A stretch of DNA of 8,629 nucleotides, taken from assembly GCA_900766865.1 (NCBI GenBank), contig CAAFXA010000389.1, positions 1 through 8,629 on the forward strand. Direction: 5' to 3'. How positions within the stretch are numbered: the first letter of the stretch is position 1; each line of letters starts with the position of its first letter. A model generated the notes under the pieces. The model was not told the origin of the DNA. It saw nothing but the letters and a program-made list of their open reading frames with translations, and ran no database searches. A program made the position numbers and the translations under genes. Of the stretch, positions 1 through 6,013 are shown one piece after another. The DNA is from an uncultured Akkermansia sp. (GTDB taxonomy: Bacteria > Verrucomicrobiota > Verrucomicrobiia > Verrucomicrobiales > Akkermansiaceae).

Positions 1-13
1 GCTCTTCCGATCT
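1..13. other. Illumina sequencing adapter remnant at contig end
   Basis: The first 13 bases, GCTCTTCCGATCT, are the 3' end of the standard Illumina TruSeq adapter; their reverse complement AGATCGGAAGAGC is the usual adapter-trimming sequence. Read into the adjoining epimerase gene they would add the non-native residues K-I-G-R directly after a well-conserved stretch. This is an untrimmed library artefact rather than genome sequence, and real sequence starts at about base 14. Confidence 0.95.
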
Positions 14-170
14 TAGAGCCCTCGATGAAAGTTACATTAAGGCCGTCCAGATTCTTCTTGTAGCCAGTACGGAGGTTATCGAGCACGCGAATTTCTTCTG
101 CCACACCCTGATAGTGCTCAGCATTGTGTGAACCGATGAAACCGGCACCGCCGGTAATGAGGATTTTCAT
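14..170 (-). CDS. NAD-dependent sugar epimerase/dehydratase, N-terminal fragment
   Basis: Only the first 52 codons are present, because the gene is cut by the contig end and its adapter remnant. The protein begins MKILITGGAGFIGSH. This is the GxxGxxG dinucleotide-binding turn (residues 7-13) after the first beta strand of a Rossmann fold, as in extended short-chain dehydrogenases. The acidic residue D31 in VLDNLRTG is in the usual place to hold the NAD ribose. Family knowledge points to a UDP-glucose 4-epimerase, UDP-GlcNAc 4-epimerase (WbpP type) or nucleotide-sugar dehydratase supplying sugars for surface polysaccharide, in the cytosol. The catalytic Tyr-x3-Lys and substrate-binding half are missing, so the exact reaction cannot be assigned. 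The ATG at 168-170 has no Shine-Dalgarno sequence but lies about 30 nt downstream of a good -10 box. Confidence 0.9.
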
Positions 171-200
171 GGTTAAATAATAAGTTTGTTAACGCCCCTT

Positions 201-229
201 ATTCTATGATATTTCTTTGCGGATTGCAA
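201..229 (-). promoter_or_regulatory. Predicted sigma70-type promoter of the epimerase gene
   Basis: Reading the minus strand, a -35-like TTGCAA (224-229) is followed by a 17-nt spacer and a -10 box TAGAAT (201-206). The -10 matches consensus at 5 of 6 positions and the -35 at 4 of 6. Transcription would start near 194, giving a leader of about 24 nt without a Shine-Dalgarno sequence. An inverted repeat overlaps the spacer and flanks the -35 box. The same -10 hexamer and spacing recur upstream of pyrE and trpB, which strengthens the call. Confidence 0.6.
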
Positions 230-237
230 GCAAAGAA
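213..237. repeat. Perfect 8-bp inverted repeat, candidate operator
   Basis: TTCTTTGC at 213-220 and its exact reverse complement GCAAAGAA at 230-237 are separated by 9 bases. They lie in the nagZ-epimerase gap. Neither strand has a U-tract directly after the hairpin, so it does not look like an intrinsic terminator. One arm lies in the promoter spacer and the other just upstream of the -35 box, a placement that suits a repressor-binding site. The function is inferred only. Confidence 0.45.
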
Positions 238-291
238 TGAAAAAAACAGGAGCTACAGACAAGATTCCCTAGCCCGGCGCATCTACTCGAA

Positions 292-1353
292 TCAATAATC
301 CTGCACAGGCGAACCGGGAGCAGGGCCGGAAAGCGCAGGCACCTTCTCATTGAAGGCGCGAAGGTCTGCCAGATATTCCCGCCACTGAATAAATGGCATA
401 GGCGGACGGGTATGGAGACTCAGGCGGAATCGCTCAATGCGGGCTTCTGCTGCCTGCAGAATGTGCTGCGGGAGCTGAGAAACAGCCTCGGCTGCGGCCT
501 CCAGATGGTCGCAGGCATTGTGACAGATAAGCGGCAAATCGCAGCCGGCACGCAGCGCCAGCGCAGCAGATTCTGCCGGGGTATATCGTTTGGCAATAGC
601 CCCCATACAAAGGTCATCCGTAAACACCACACCCTCATACCCCAGCTGGTCGCGCAGAAATCCCTGCACCAGAGCCGGGGAGAGCGAAGTGGGCATCTCT
701 GCATCAATCTCCGGGATTAGCAGGTGAGCAATCATCATGGATGGGAGCTCCGGCATAAGCGCATGGAACGGTATAGTCGCATCCTGCAGGAAAGAATCGC
801 GCGTACCATGCAGCACAGGAAGGTCAAAATGCGGGTCGCACTCCGCCGCGCCCATACCGGGGAAATGCTTACCACAGGTGGCGATACCCGCACGCACATG
901 TGCCCTGTTCCACACACCGGCATAGGTTGTAACAGACTGCGAGTCATTCCCCCAGCATCTGCTGGGCAGTGCGTTGGCCCGGGCGGAGCCAATATCCAGC
1001 ACCGGCGCAAAGTTAGTATTGACGCCCAGGGTATAGAGGCACTGAGCGTTGTACCAGGCAGCCTGCGTAATAAGATGGCTGCTGCCGGTAGCTGCCAACT
1101 CGGCAGCAGAAGGATGCTTCACATCAATATCTGCCGTACGCACCACGCGACCGCCCTCCTGGTCGATAGCGATAATCGGCACATCCGGCCCCGAGGTGAG
1201 CGCGCGCAGCTCATCAGTGAGCTCACGCGTCAACTCGTAATCAATGATATTGCGAGTAAAAAGGATATACCCGGCGGGCTGCAGGCGGGAGAAAATCTCT
1301 CTCTCCCGCGCACTCAGCGCAACGCCCTCAATACCTGCAATAACGGGAAGCAC
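292..1353 (-). CDS. nagZ: Glycoside hydrolase family 3 beta-N-acetylhexosaminidase (NagZ-like)
   Basis: The 353-residue single-domain protein matches the length of NagZ (about 340 residues), which removes GlcNAc from GlcNAc-anhydroMurNAc peptides in cytosolic cell-wall recycling. Visible motifs are LFTRN (31-35), DQEGGR (64-69), GKHFPG (161-166), the general acid/base dyad Asp-x-His in CDPH (D173, H175), and FTDDL (244-248), whose Asp pair holds the nucleophile. There is no signal peptide, consistent with a cytosolic enzyme. The start is a GTG at 1351-1353: an in-frame TAG immediately precedes it, so no longer start is possible, and the homologous N-terminus begins right there. No Shine-Dalgarno sequence is visible. 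The usual FPGHG is FPGMG here. It lies 71 nt downstream of pyrE on the same strand and may be co-transcribed. A GH3 beta-glucosidase is less likely, given the short length and the Asp-x-His dyad. Confidence 0.92.
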   Translation of the reverse strand: MLPVIAGIEGVALSAREREIFSRLQPAGYILFTRNIIDYELTRELTDELRALTSGPDVPIIAIDQEGGRVVRTADIDVKHPSAAELAATGSSHLITQAAWYNAQCLYTLGVNTNFAPVLDIGSARANALPSRCWGNDSQSVTTYAGVWNRAHVRAGIATCGKHFPGMGAAECDPHFDLPVLHGTRDSFLQDATIPFHALMPELPSMMIAHLLIPEIDAEMPTSLSPALVQGFLRDQLGYEGVVFTDDLCMGAIAKRYTPAESAALALRAGCDLPLICHNACDHLEAAAEAVSQLPQHILQAAEARIERFRLSLHTRPPMPFIQWREYLADLRAFNEKVPALSGPAPGSPVQDY

Positions 1354-1368
1354 CTATGATGTTCAGAA

Positions 1369-1404
1369 GTTTAATGTCTGACGTTCAGCGTTCAAATATT
1401 AAAC
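1369..1404. repeat. Weak AT-rich inverted repeat in pyrE-nagZ gap
   Basis: GTTTAATGT (1369-1377) and ATATTAAAC (1396-1404) can pair with one G-U step around an 18-nt loop. Neither strand has a U-tract after it. On the minus strand a poor promoter match, TTGAAC then 16 nt then TAAACT, overlaps the element 14 nt before the nagZ GTG. It could be a weak promoter or a processing hairpin, and it could also be chance in a short AT-rich gap. Confidence 0.2.
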
Positions 1405-1424
1405 ATTCATCCGGCGGGGATTCT

Positions 1425-1991
1425 TTACTTACCGCCAAAGATGCTGGCACGGGTAAACATGGGGAACACCGGAATACCGCGGCTCTCAATAGCCTCGCGG
1501 CCACCCTCCTGGCGGTCCACCAGCACCAGAGCTGCTACCACCTTGCCACCCTCGGCCTCGATAGCATCAATAGCTTTCAGCGTGGAACCACCGGTGGTAA
1601 TCACGTCGTCAACCACGATAACCTGCTGACCGGCAGCAAAGTTACCTTCAATACGCTTGCCGCGGCCGTGGTCCTTGGCCTCCTTGCGTACGGTAAACAC
1701 GCAGAGGGGCTTCTCTGCACCGGCAGAATACATACCGATAGCCAGAGAAATGGGGTCAGCACCCATCGTCATGCCACCGATGGAGCAAGCCTCGGGGAAC
1801 TTGGGAAGAATCTCCTCCTGCACCATCTGCCAGCCCACCTCGCCGATGAGGTTAGCACCGCGGGCATCCAGAGCGGTGATGCGGCAATCGCAGTACAAAT
1901 CGCTCTCCTTACCGGAGGCGAGAATGAAATGACCCGTCTTGATGGACTTAGCCAGCAAGATCTGCAGAAGTTCGGATTTGGCGTTACTCAT
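1425..1991 (-). CDS. pyrE: Orotate phosphoribosyltransferase
   Basis: This enzyme joins orotate and PRPP to make orotidine 5'-phosphate, the fifth step of UMP synthesis, in the cytosol as a dimer. The 188-residue product has the PRPP-binding signature VIVVDDVITTGGS (124-136) and the catalytic loop RKEAKDHGRGKRIEG (102-116) with its Lys and His residues. The early segment TGHFILASGKESDLYCD (19-35) is also typical of the family. The ORF can be opened further to a TTG at 2030. However, that TTG lies inside the predicted -35 box, and the transcript would begin only a few bases before the ATG at 1989-1991, so the ATG is preferred. The extra 13 residues also look unlike the family N-terminus. nagZ follows after 71 nt on the same strand. 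Confidence 0.95.
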   Translation of the reverse strand: MSNAKSELLQILLAKSIKTGHFILASGKESDLYCDCRITALDARGANLIGEVGWQMVQEEILPKFPEACSIGGMTMGADPISLAIGMYSAGAEKPLCVFTVRKEAKDHGRGKRIEGNFAAGQQVIVVDDVITTGGSTLKAIDAIEAEGGKVVAALVLVDRQEGGREAIESRGIPVFPMFTRASIFGGK

Positions 1992-2001
1992 GACGCCCGA
2001 T

Positions 2002-2030
2002 ATTCTAACCTGATTCACCACAAAATGCAA
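2002..2030 (-). promoter_or_regulatory. Predicted pyrE promoter giving a nearly leaderless mRNA
   Basis: On the minus strand TTGCAT (2025-2030), a 17-nt spacer and TAGAAT (2002-2007) lie upstream of pyrE. Only 10 nt separate the -10 box from the ATG at 1991, so transcription starting about 7 nt after the box leaves a leader of roughly 3 nt. The -35 match is modest (TTG conserved) but the -10 matches at 5 of 6 positions. A leader this short leaves no room for a Shine-Dalgarno sequence, and none is seen. Confidence 0.55.
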
Positions 2031-2093
2031 GCAGAAACTCGCATAGATTCAAGGCAAACGCATCTGGATAACGAGAGGCATCCGGCGACACGC

Positions 2094-3338
2094 TCACAGG
2101 CGGGGCGACGTTTCCGGAATATCCTGCCAACGCGTTGTATAGGCAGGAGAAGCAAAGGAACGATGCCAGGGTTCTTTCCTGCCCTGATTGGCAAAATGAA
2201 TATGATGTCCGGCCTTCTGGAGCTTATCCAGAACAGCCATGAGCTTGCTGGGCGCTACATGCGGGTGCTCGAAAGTGGGCTGCACCAGCTCAACTTTCTG
2301 CAGGCCTGTAAGCAATACGCCAATCTTTTTGTACTCAAATCCCGGGCGGAACAATTGCTGCTCAAGCAGAGCTGTTGCCGCATGGGTAAGCTCCCGGGTA
2401 TCATCCGTAGGACATCCAAGTGCCACCCCCTGATTGGCAGCATAAAGCTGCTCAGCCTCCCGATAGCGAGATGTACGCAGCAGCACATACAGAGTGGAGC
2501 ACATCATCCCCTCCTGCCGCAGAATACGACCTGCCTTCTCCACAAAGCGACACAGGGCTTCTCGCAGGGTAGCCAAATCTGACACACCATCCTTCAGAGA
2601 GCGAGATACCATAATCTGCTGCCGCACCGGGGGCTCGGCATCATCCAGACAGGATGTTCCGTTGAGCTCCAGCGCCAGGCGCTCCCCATGCACGCCGAAA
2701 TGCTTGCGCAGGTAGTTCAACCCGCATCGGGCCAGCCCCGCAGCCGTGCGTATCCCGAGAGCATGCATACGCGGAGTAAGACGTCGTCCCACGCCCCAGA
2801 CATCCCCCACCGGAGTCTCTTCCAACAGGGGCTGCCAATCATCCGGGGTAGTGAGAGCCACCACACCATCATACTTCGGATGGTGTTTAGCTGCTTCATT
2901 GGCCAGCTTGCAGAGAGTGCGCGTAGGAGCAATACCCACGCTCACTGTTATACCGGTGCCCCTTCGTATGGAATTGCGCAGGGTCCGACAATAGGGCTCC
3001 CAGTCATGCAGATTGTCTACACGGGCAAAGGCCTCATCCACGCTATACTGCTGCACATCCGGCAAGGCCTCGTCCAGCAGTATCATAATGCGCTCCGACA
3101 AATCTGTGTACAACGAAAAATTGGCAGAGCACACCACCGCCCGGGCCGCCTCCAGGCGAGCTTTGCACTGGAAATACGGCTCCCCCATGGCAATGCCCAT
3201 GGCCTTAGCCTCCGGGCTGCGCGAAACAACGCACCCATCGTTATTCGACAGCACCACAAGCGGGCGTCGCCGCCAGTCCGGGCGGAACACCTGCTCGCAG
3301 CTTGCAAAGAAGTTATTGCAATCGAATAGTAAATACAC
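2094..3338 (-). CDS. umuC: Y-family translesion DNA polymerase, UmuC type
   Basis: This 414-residue protein is close in length to E. coli UmuC (422), the catalytic subunit of DNA polymerase V, which copies past lesions during the SOS response. The palm motif FDCNNFFASCEQVFRP (5-20) carries the first metal-binding Asp (D6). VVLSNNDGCVVSR (28-40) is typical of UmuC, and YSVDEAFA (98-105) supplies the catalytic Asp-Glu pair (D101, E102). The C-terminal SPAYTTRWQDIPE segment also matches UmuC, whereas DinB proteins lack it. The start is a GTG at 3336-3338, giving MYLLFDCNNFF in line with the family N-terminus; no Shine-Dalgarno sequence precedes it. No umuD lies next to it: gatB is upstream by 87 nt and pyrE downstream by about 100 nt. 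No recognisable LexA box was found, though I do not know this lineage's motif. Confidence 0.93.
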   Translation of the reverse strand: MYLLFDCNNFFASCEQVFRPDWRRRPLVVLSNNDGCVVSRSPEAKAMGIAMGEPYFQCKARLEAARAVVCSANFSLYTDLSERIMILLDEALPDVQQYSVDEAFARVDNLHDWEPYCRTLRNSIRRGTGITVSVGIAPTRTLCKLANEAAKHHPKYDGVVALTTPDDWQPLLEETPVGDVWGVGRRLTPRMHALGIRTAAGLARCGLNYLRKHFGVHGERLALELNGTSCLDDAEPPVRQQIMVSRSLKDGVSDLATLREALCRFVEKAGRILRQEGMMCSTLYVLLRTSRYREAEQLYAANQGVALGCPTDDTRELTHAATALLEQQLFRPGFEYKKIGVLLTGLQKVELVQPTFEHPHVAPSKLMAVLDKLQKAGHHIHFANQGRKEPWHRSFASPAYTTRWQDIPETSPRL

Positions 3339-3340
3339 AG

Positions 3341-3384
3341 GAAAAATGACGAAAGACGAATTCCGAAGTACGATTTTCAGTCAT
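3341..3384 (-). terminator. Possible intrinsic terminator or hairpin between gatB and umuC
   Basis: On the minus strand, ATGACTGAAA (3375-3384) pairs with TTTCGTCAT (3346-3354) with a one-base bulge around a 20-nt loop containing an EcoRI-like GAATTC. A run of five Ts (3342-3346) overlaps the end of the second arm. The arrangement resembles an intrinsic terminator for gatB placed directly before the umuC GTG, but the stem is AT-rich and the loop large. It could instead be an operator or translational control hairpin for umuC. Confidence 0.35.
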
Positions 3385-3425
3385 CGACCACCGGAACCCG
3401 CCCCTCGCAAGATAAATGGTATAGC

Positions 3426-4892
3426 TTACAAGCCGAGCTTGGCCATGAGGATTTCTGTAACAAGCTTGGGATTAGGCTTGGGGTTGCTGTTCTTCATCAC
3501 CTGCCCGGTAAGGGCGTTAATGAGCTTCATATTGCCCCCCTTCACCAGAGCCACCTTGTCCGGGTTCTCGGCAATCACCTTCTCCACCAGAGCTTCCAGC
3601 GCACCACTGTCGGCCTTCTTATACCCCAGACCGGCAGCTGCAGCGGCAGCAGTTTGACCGGGATTGTTCCAAAGCACCTCCAGTACCTCGCGGGCCTGGC
3701 TGACAGAGCAGATACCCTCCTCCACCACATCCACCAAGCCGGCCAGTGTGGCAGGCTGCACGGGGCAGGTTTCAATCTCGCACTCCTTCTCCGCCAGGAC
3801 GGTGGGGTAGATATTGATGAGCCAGTTGGCAACCTTGCGCGGAGCCTTAGTTGCTGCGGCAGCATTCTCGAAGTAAGCACAGAGCTGGGCGTCAGCCACC
3901 AGTGTGTTGGCATCTGCCACCGGGAGGCTATACTGCTCCATGAGGCGCTGTTGGCGAGCATCCGGCAGCTCCGGCAGCTCCTGCTGCATCTTTTCCACAT
4001 ACTCCGCAGTGTGCACAGGGATGAGATCCGGGCAGGTATGGTAACGGTAGTCGTGAGCATTCTCCTTGGTGCGCATCACGATGCTCTCTCCCAGGTCATC
4101 ATCCCAGCGGCGGGTGGACTGCACCTGCACAATGCCGCGGTCCAGTTCATCTGCCTGGCGATTAATCTCGTAGATGAGGGCACGGCGAGCCGCAGACATG
4201 GAGTTGATGTTCTTCATCTCAATCTTGGCGCCCAGTTCCTTCTGTCCCTTAGGACGCAGGGATACGTTTACATCGCAGCGCATCTGGCCCTTCTCCATGT
4301 CGGCATCCGAAATACCACCGCAGATGAGAATCTGCTGCAGGCTCTTCAGGTAGGCGTATGTCTCATCCGGGCTGGTGAGGTCCGGAGCAGAAACAATCTC
4401 CATGAGTGGAGTACCGCCTCGGTTGTAGTCCACCAGAGAATAGGAGCCAAAGTGTGTAAGCTTGGCAGCGTCCTCCTCCAGGTGGATGTGGTCGAGCTTC
4501 ACGGTGCGCACAACAGCACCATCCGCCTTCACCTTGGAATCTGCCGGGAACGCCCAGGAATAGAGCGGCACCTCACCGCCGATGCAAAGGGGGAGATCCA
4601 GCTGGCTGGTCTGGTAGTTCTTGGGCATGTCGGCGTAGAAGTAATTCTTACGGTCCCACTTGGAGACGGGGGGCATGCTGCAACCCAGCATCAACCCTGT
4701 GAGCACCGTGCGCTCAATGGCAAATTTATTGAGCACCGGCAGAGCGCCGGGCATACCAAGACAGGTGGGGCAAACGTTCGTGTTGGGCTCGTAGCCAAAA
4801 CCGGCCTTGCAGGAGCAGAACATTTTTGTTGCAGTCTTAATCTGGCAGTGAACTTCCAGACCGATTGTCACCAGGTAATCAGAAACAGGCAT
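3426..4892 (-). CDS. gatB: Aspartyl/glutamyl-tRNA(Asn/Gln) amidotransferase subunit B
   Basis: GatB is the kinase/transamidation subunit of GatCAB, which converts Glu-tRNA(Gln) or Asp-tRNA(Asn) to the amidated form using ammonia from GatA. The 488-residue length is standard. The N-terminus has VTIGLEVHCQIKTATKMFCSC (8-28) and the zinc-type cysteines C26, C28, C41 and C44 in FCSC and CPTCLG. YFYADMPKNYQTSQ, NRGGTPLMEIVS and the RCDVNVSLRP block are all family hallmarks. The C-terminal tail domain ends NPKLVTEILMAKLGL, which binds tRNA in known structures. Start ATG is at 4890-4892 without a Shine-Dalgarno sequence. The sense strand instead carries CTCCTCC there. The exported protein gene ends 30 nt upstream on the same strand, so the two may share a transcript. 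gatA and gatC are not in the window. Confidence 0.97.
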   Translation of the reverse strand: MPVSDYLVTIGLEVHCQIKTATKMFCSCKAGFGYEPNTNVCPTCLGMPGALPVLNKFAIERTVLTGLMLGCSMPPVSKWDRKNYFYADMPKNYQTSQLDLPLCIGGEVPLYSWAFPADSKVKADGAVVRTVKLDHIHLEEDAAKLTHFGSYSLVDYNRGGTPLMEIVSAPDLTSPDETYAYLKSLQQILICGGISDADMEKGQMRCDVNVSLRPKGQKELGAKIEMKNINSMSAARRALIYEINRQADELDRGIVQVQSTRRWDDDLGESIVMRTKENAHDYRYHTCPDLIPVHTAEYVEKMQQELPELPDARQQRLMEQYSLPVADANTLVADAQLCAYFENAAAATKAPRKVANWLINIYPTVLAEKECEIETCPVQPATLAGLVDVVEEGICSVSQAREVLEVLWNNPGQTAAAAAAGLGYKKADSGALEALVEKVIAENPDKVALVKGGNMKLINALTGQVMKNSNPKPNPKLVTEILMAKLGL

Positions 4893-4922
4893 TGTGTACG
4901 GAGGAGTTAATGGTGTGTATTG

Positions 4923-5867
4923 TTAATTTGAAGTTGTTGCATTCTCGTGAAGCGCGTCGTCCAGGTCAGTGCGGAAAGAGGCATCAAACACCTCGTCAAA
5001 CCATTTGCAGTGTGTATCTCCCAGTCCTGCATAGACGGAATCCAGCGCATCGGAAAAACGGTCGTAGGCAGCCTCATCATACCCGGGCAGGCCGGCAATC
5101 CGCACAATCTCGCTGCGAATCCCCCAAAGCAAGGGGGCTATAGGTGCGTAGACAGCCTCCACACTGCGAGCAGCAGATTTGGCAAACTCCCTGTCAGCAA
5201 CGTCTTTCTCCGGTTGAAGAGCCTCCAGACACTCCGCAAGCCCCAGCAGACGCACCACTACCTCGTCGGCACTCCGGGAATCCGTCACCCCCTGCAGCAC
5301 TTCCAACAAGGCGCGATCGGGTGCTTCCAGCGACTGCAAACGCGCAATTTCACGGCGGGCTTCACGCTCCGATAAAGGGGGACGAGGCACCTCCAGCCCC
5401 TCTACCAGCTCGCAGTCAAACAAACCGGCATCCACCGCCGAATGAAAGGATTTTATGAGAGTCTCCGAACCATAACAACCAGCACGGCACAGACTACGGA
5501 ACTCATCGTTAAGCGACTCCAGGGCCTCTGCAATGTGGTAATGCAGCATTTCCAGCGCTTCCAGATCCTGCCCTTTACCCTCAGCGTCAAAAATAGACTC
5601 ACCAACATGCTGGGCTTCGCTTATGAGGGCTTCAAAACGAGGAGCCGCGGCATCCGCGGCTTTGCGGTCGGCAACACCGGAAAGCAAAAACCACATTTCG
5701 TTGGTGACACGCAGCAGCTCTCGCCCGGGACTCACTTCGCCACCAACAGACTGCTGAGGAGTTTCCCGCTGCTCATCTGCAGACACGGCCGCGCCCGCCG
5801 GGACGTTCAGTCCCAGAAGAATAGCGGTACCGGCGGTGAAGAGCGGGTGCTTCATTGTCGGGCTCAT
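4923..5867 (-). CDS. Exported protein of unknown function with two tandem repeats
   Basis: I do not recognise a named family. From ATG 5867 the product is 314 residues: a signal peptide (MKHPLFTAGTAILLGLNVPAGA, residues 5-26, likely cleaved after an Ala near 26-30), a short linker, then two related helical units. Unit 1 spans about 50-150 and unit 2 about 187-283. Shared landmarks are LLSGVADRKAADAAAPRFEAL (61-81) against VLQGVTDSRSADEVVVRLLGL (190-210), and GCYGSETLIKSFHSAVDAGLF (130-150) against GLPGYDEAAYDRFSDALDSVYAGLG (259-283). Cysteines C127, C131 and C152 lie in or beside unit 1 and C213 and C287 in or beside unit 2. The product is probably periplasmic or surface-associated, since no further membrane segment is seen. 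Start choice: 5867 has AAAAGG four bases upstream; an in-frame ATG at 5855 fits the signal peptide and the predicted transcript start better. The longer opening to 5936 is unlikely. I have seen SADAAAP-like repeats in Akkermansia-type proteins, but this is recollection. Confidence 0.85.
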   Translation of the reverse strand: MSPTMKHPLFTAGTAILLGLNVPAGAAVSADEQRETPQQSVGGEVSPGRELLRVTNEMWFLLSGVADRKAADAAAPRFEALISEAQHVGESIFDAEGKGQDLEALEMLHYHIAEALESLNDEFRSLCRAGCYGSETLIKSFHSAVDAGLFDCELVEGLEVPRPPLSEREARREIARLQSLEAPDRALLEVLQGVTDSRSADEVVVRLLGLAECLEALQPEKDVADREFAKSAARSVEAVYAPIAPLLWGIRSEIVRIAGLPGYDEAAYDRFSDALDSVYAGLGDTHCKWFDEVFDASFRTDLDDALHENATTSN

Positions 5868-5894
5868 TGTACCTTTTCCATGCGCATTTTTCAA
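5866..5894 (-). promoter_or_regulatory. Predicted promoter of the exported protein gene
   Basis: On the minus strand TTGAAA (5889-5894; 5 of 6 to consensus), a 17-nt spacer and TACAAT (5866-5871; 5 of 6) form a good sigma70-type site. The -10 box overlaps the ATG at 5867, so transcription from it would start near 5859, just before the second ATG at 5855. The gap from -10 to that ATG is 10 nt, the same as at pyrE. If used, this promoter makes 5855 the real start; if 5867 is real, a promoter further upstream is needed. Confidence 0.5.
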
Positions 5895-5957
5895 GCCGCT
5901 ATTACGGCAACAGCAAAAAAAGTTAGCCAAAAACACTGATACCGACGCGATTTTAGC

Positions 5958-5986
5958 TTGTCAGCAAAGAAGCAATGCGCTAGAAT
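5958..5986 (+). promoter_or_regulatory. Predicted sigma70-type promoter of trpB
   Basis: TTGTCA (5958-5963) and TAGAAT (5981-5986) each match consensus at 5 of 6 positions and are separated by exactly 17 nt. Transcription would begin near 5993, leaving about 20 nt before the trpB ATG. That leader is too short for a trp leader peptide and attenuator, and no Shine-Dalgarno sequence is seen in it. No clear operator palindrome was noticed. Confidence 0.7.
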
Positions 5987-6013
5987 CACCGCACTTTCAC
6001 ATTCTCTTCGTCT

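Noticed and set aside
724..1359. Plus-strand open frame of 211 codons opposite nagZ
   Set aside because: Lies fully antisense to a conserved GH3 enzyme, has no recognisable domain, and its composition is that of a GC-rich shadow frame.
1992..2030. 13-residue N-terminal extension of PyrE from a TTG codon
   Set aside because: The extension overlaps the predicted promoter and does not resemble the family N-terminus; the ATG at 1991 is better.
1356..2582. Plus-strand open frame of 408 codons across pyrE and umuC
   Set aside because: Antisense to two clearly conserved genes and crosses their intergenic gap; no domain and no promoter or ribosome site.
3339..3425. LexA/SOS box upstream of umuC
   Set aside because: No CTGT-N8-ACAG or GAAC/GTTC-type palindrome was found; the only symmetry is the hairpin already listed.
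3654..4910. Plus-strand open frame of 418 codons opposite gatB
   Set aside because: Mirror frame of gatB, rich in His/Leu/Gly runs typical of such shadows, with no family resemblance.
4901..4943. GGAGGAG followed by ATG on the plus strand at 4901-4912, looking like a textbook ribosome site
   Set aside because: The frame behind it runs antisense through the exported protein gene and encodes nothing recognisable; the purine-rich run is probably chance in the gatB leader.
5987..6013. Possible trp attenuator or leader peptide before trpB
   Set aside because: The predicted leader is only about 20 nt, with no Trp codons and no hairpin pair, so there is no room for attenuation.
5868..6013. Possible small RNA or small gene in the divergent gap between the exported protein and trpB
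   Set aside because: I see only the two promoters, A/T runs and a 4-bp GCCG/CGGC pairing; no convincing terminator or coding frame.
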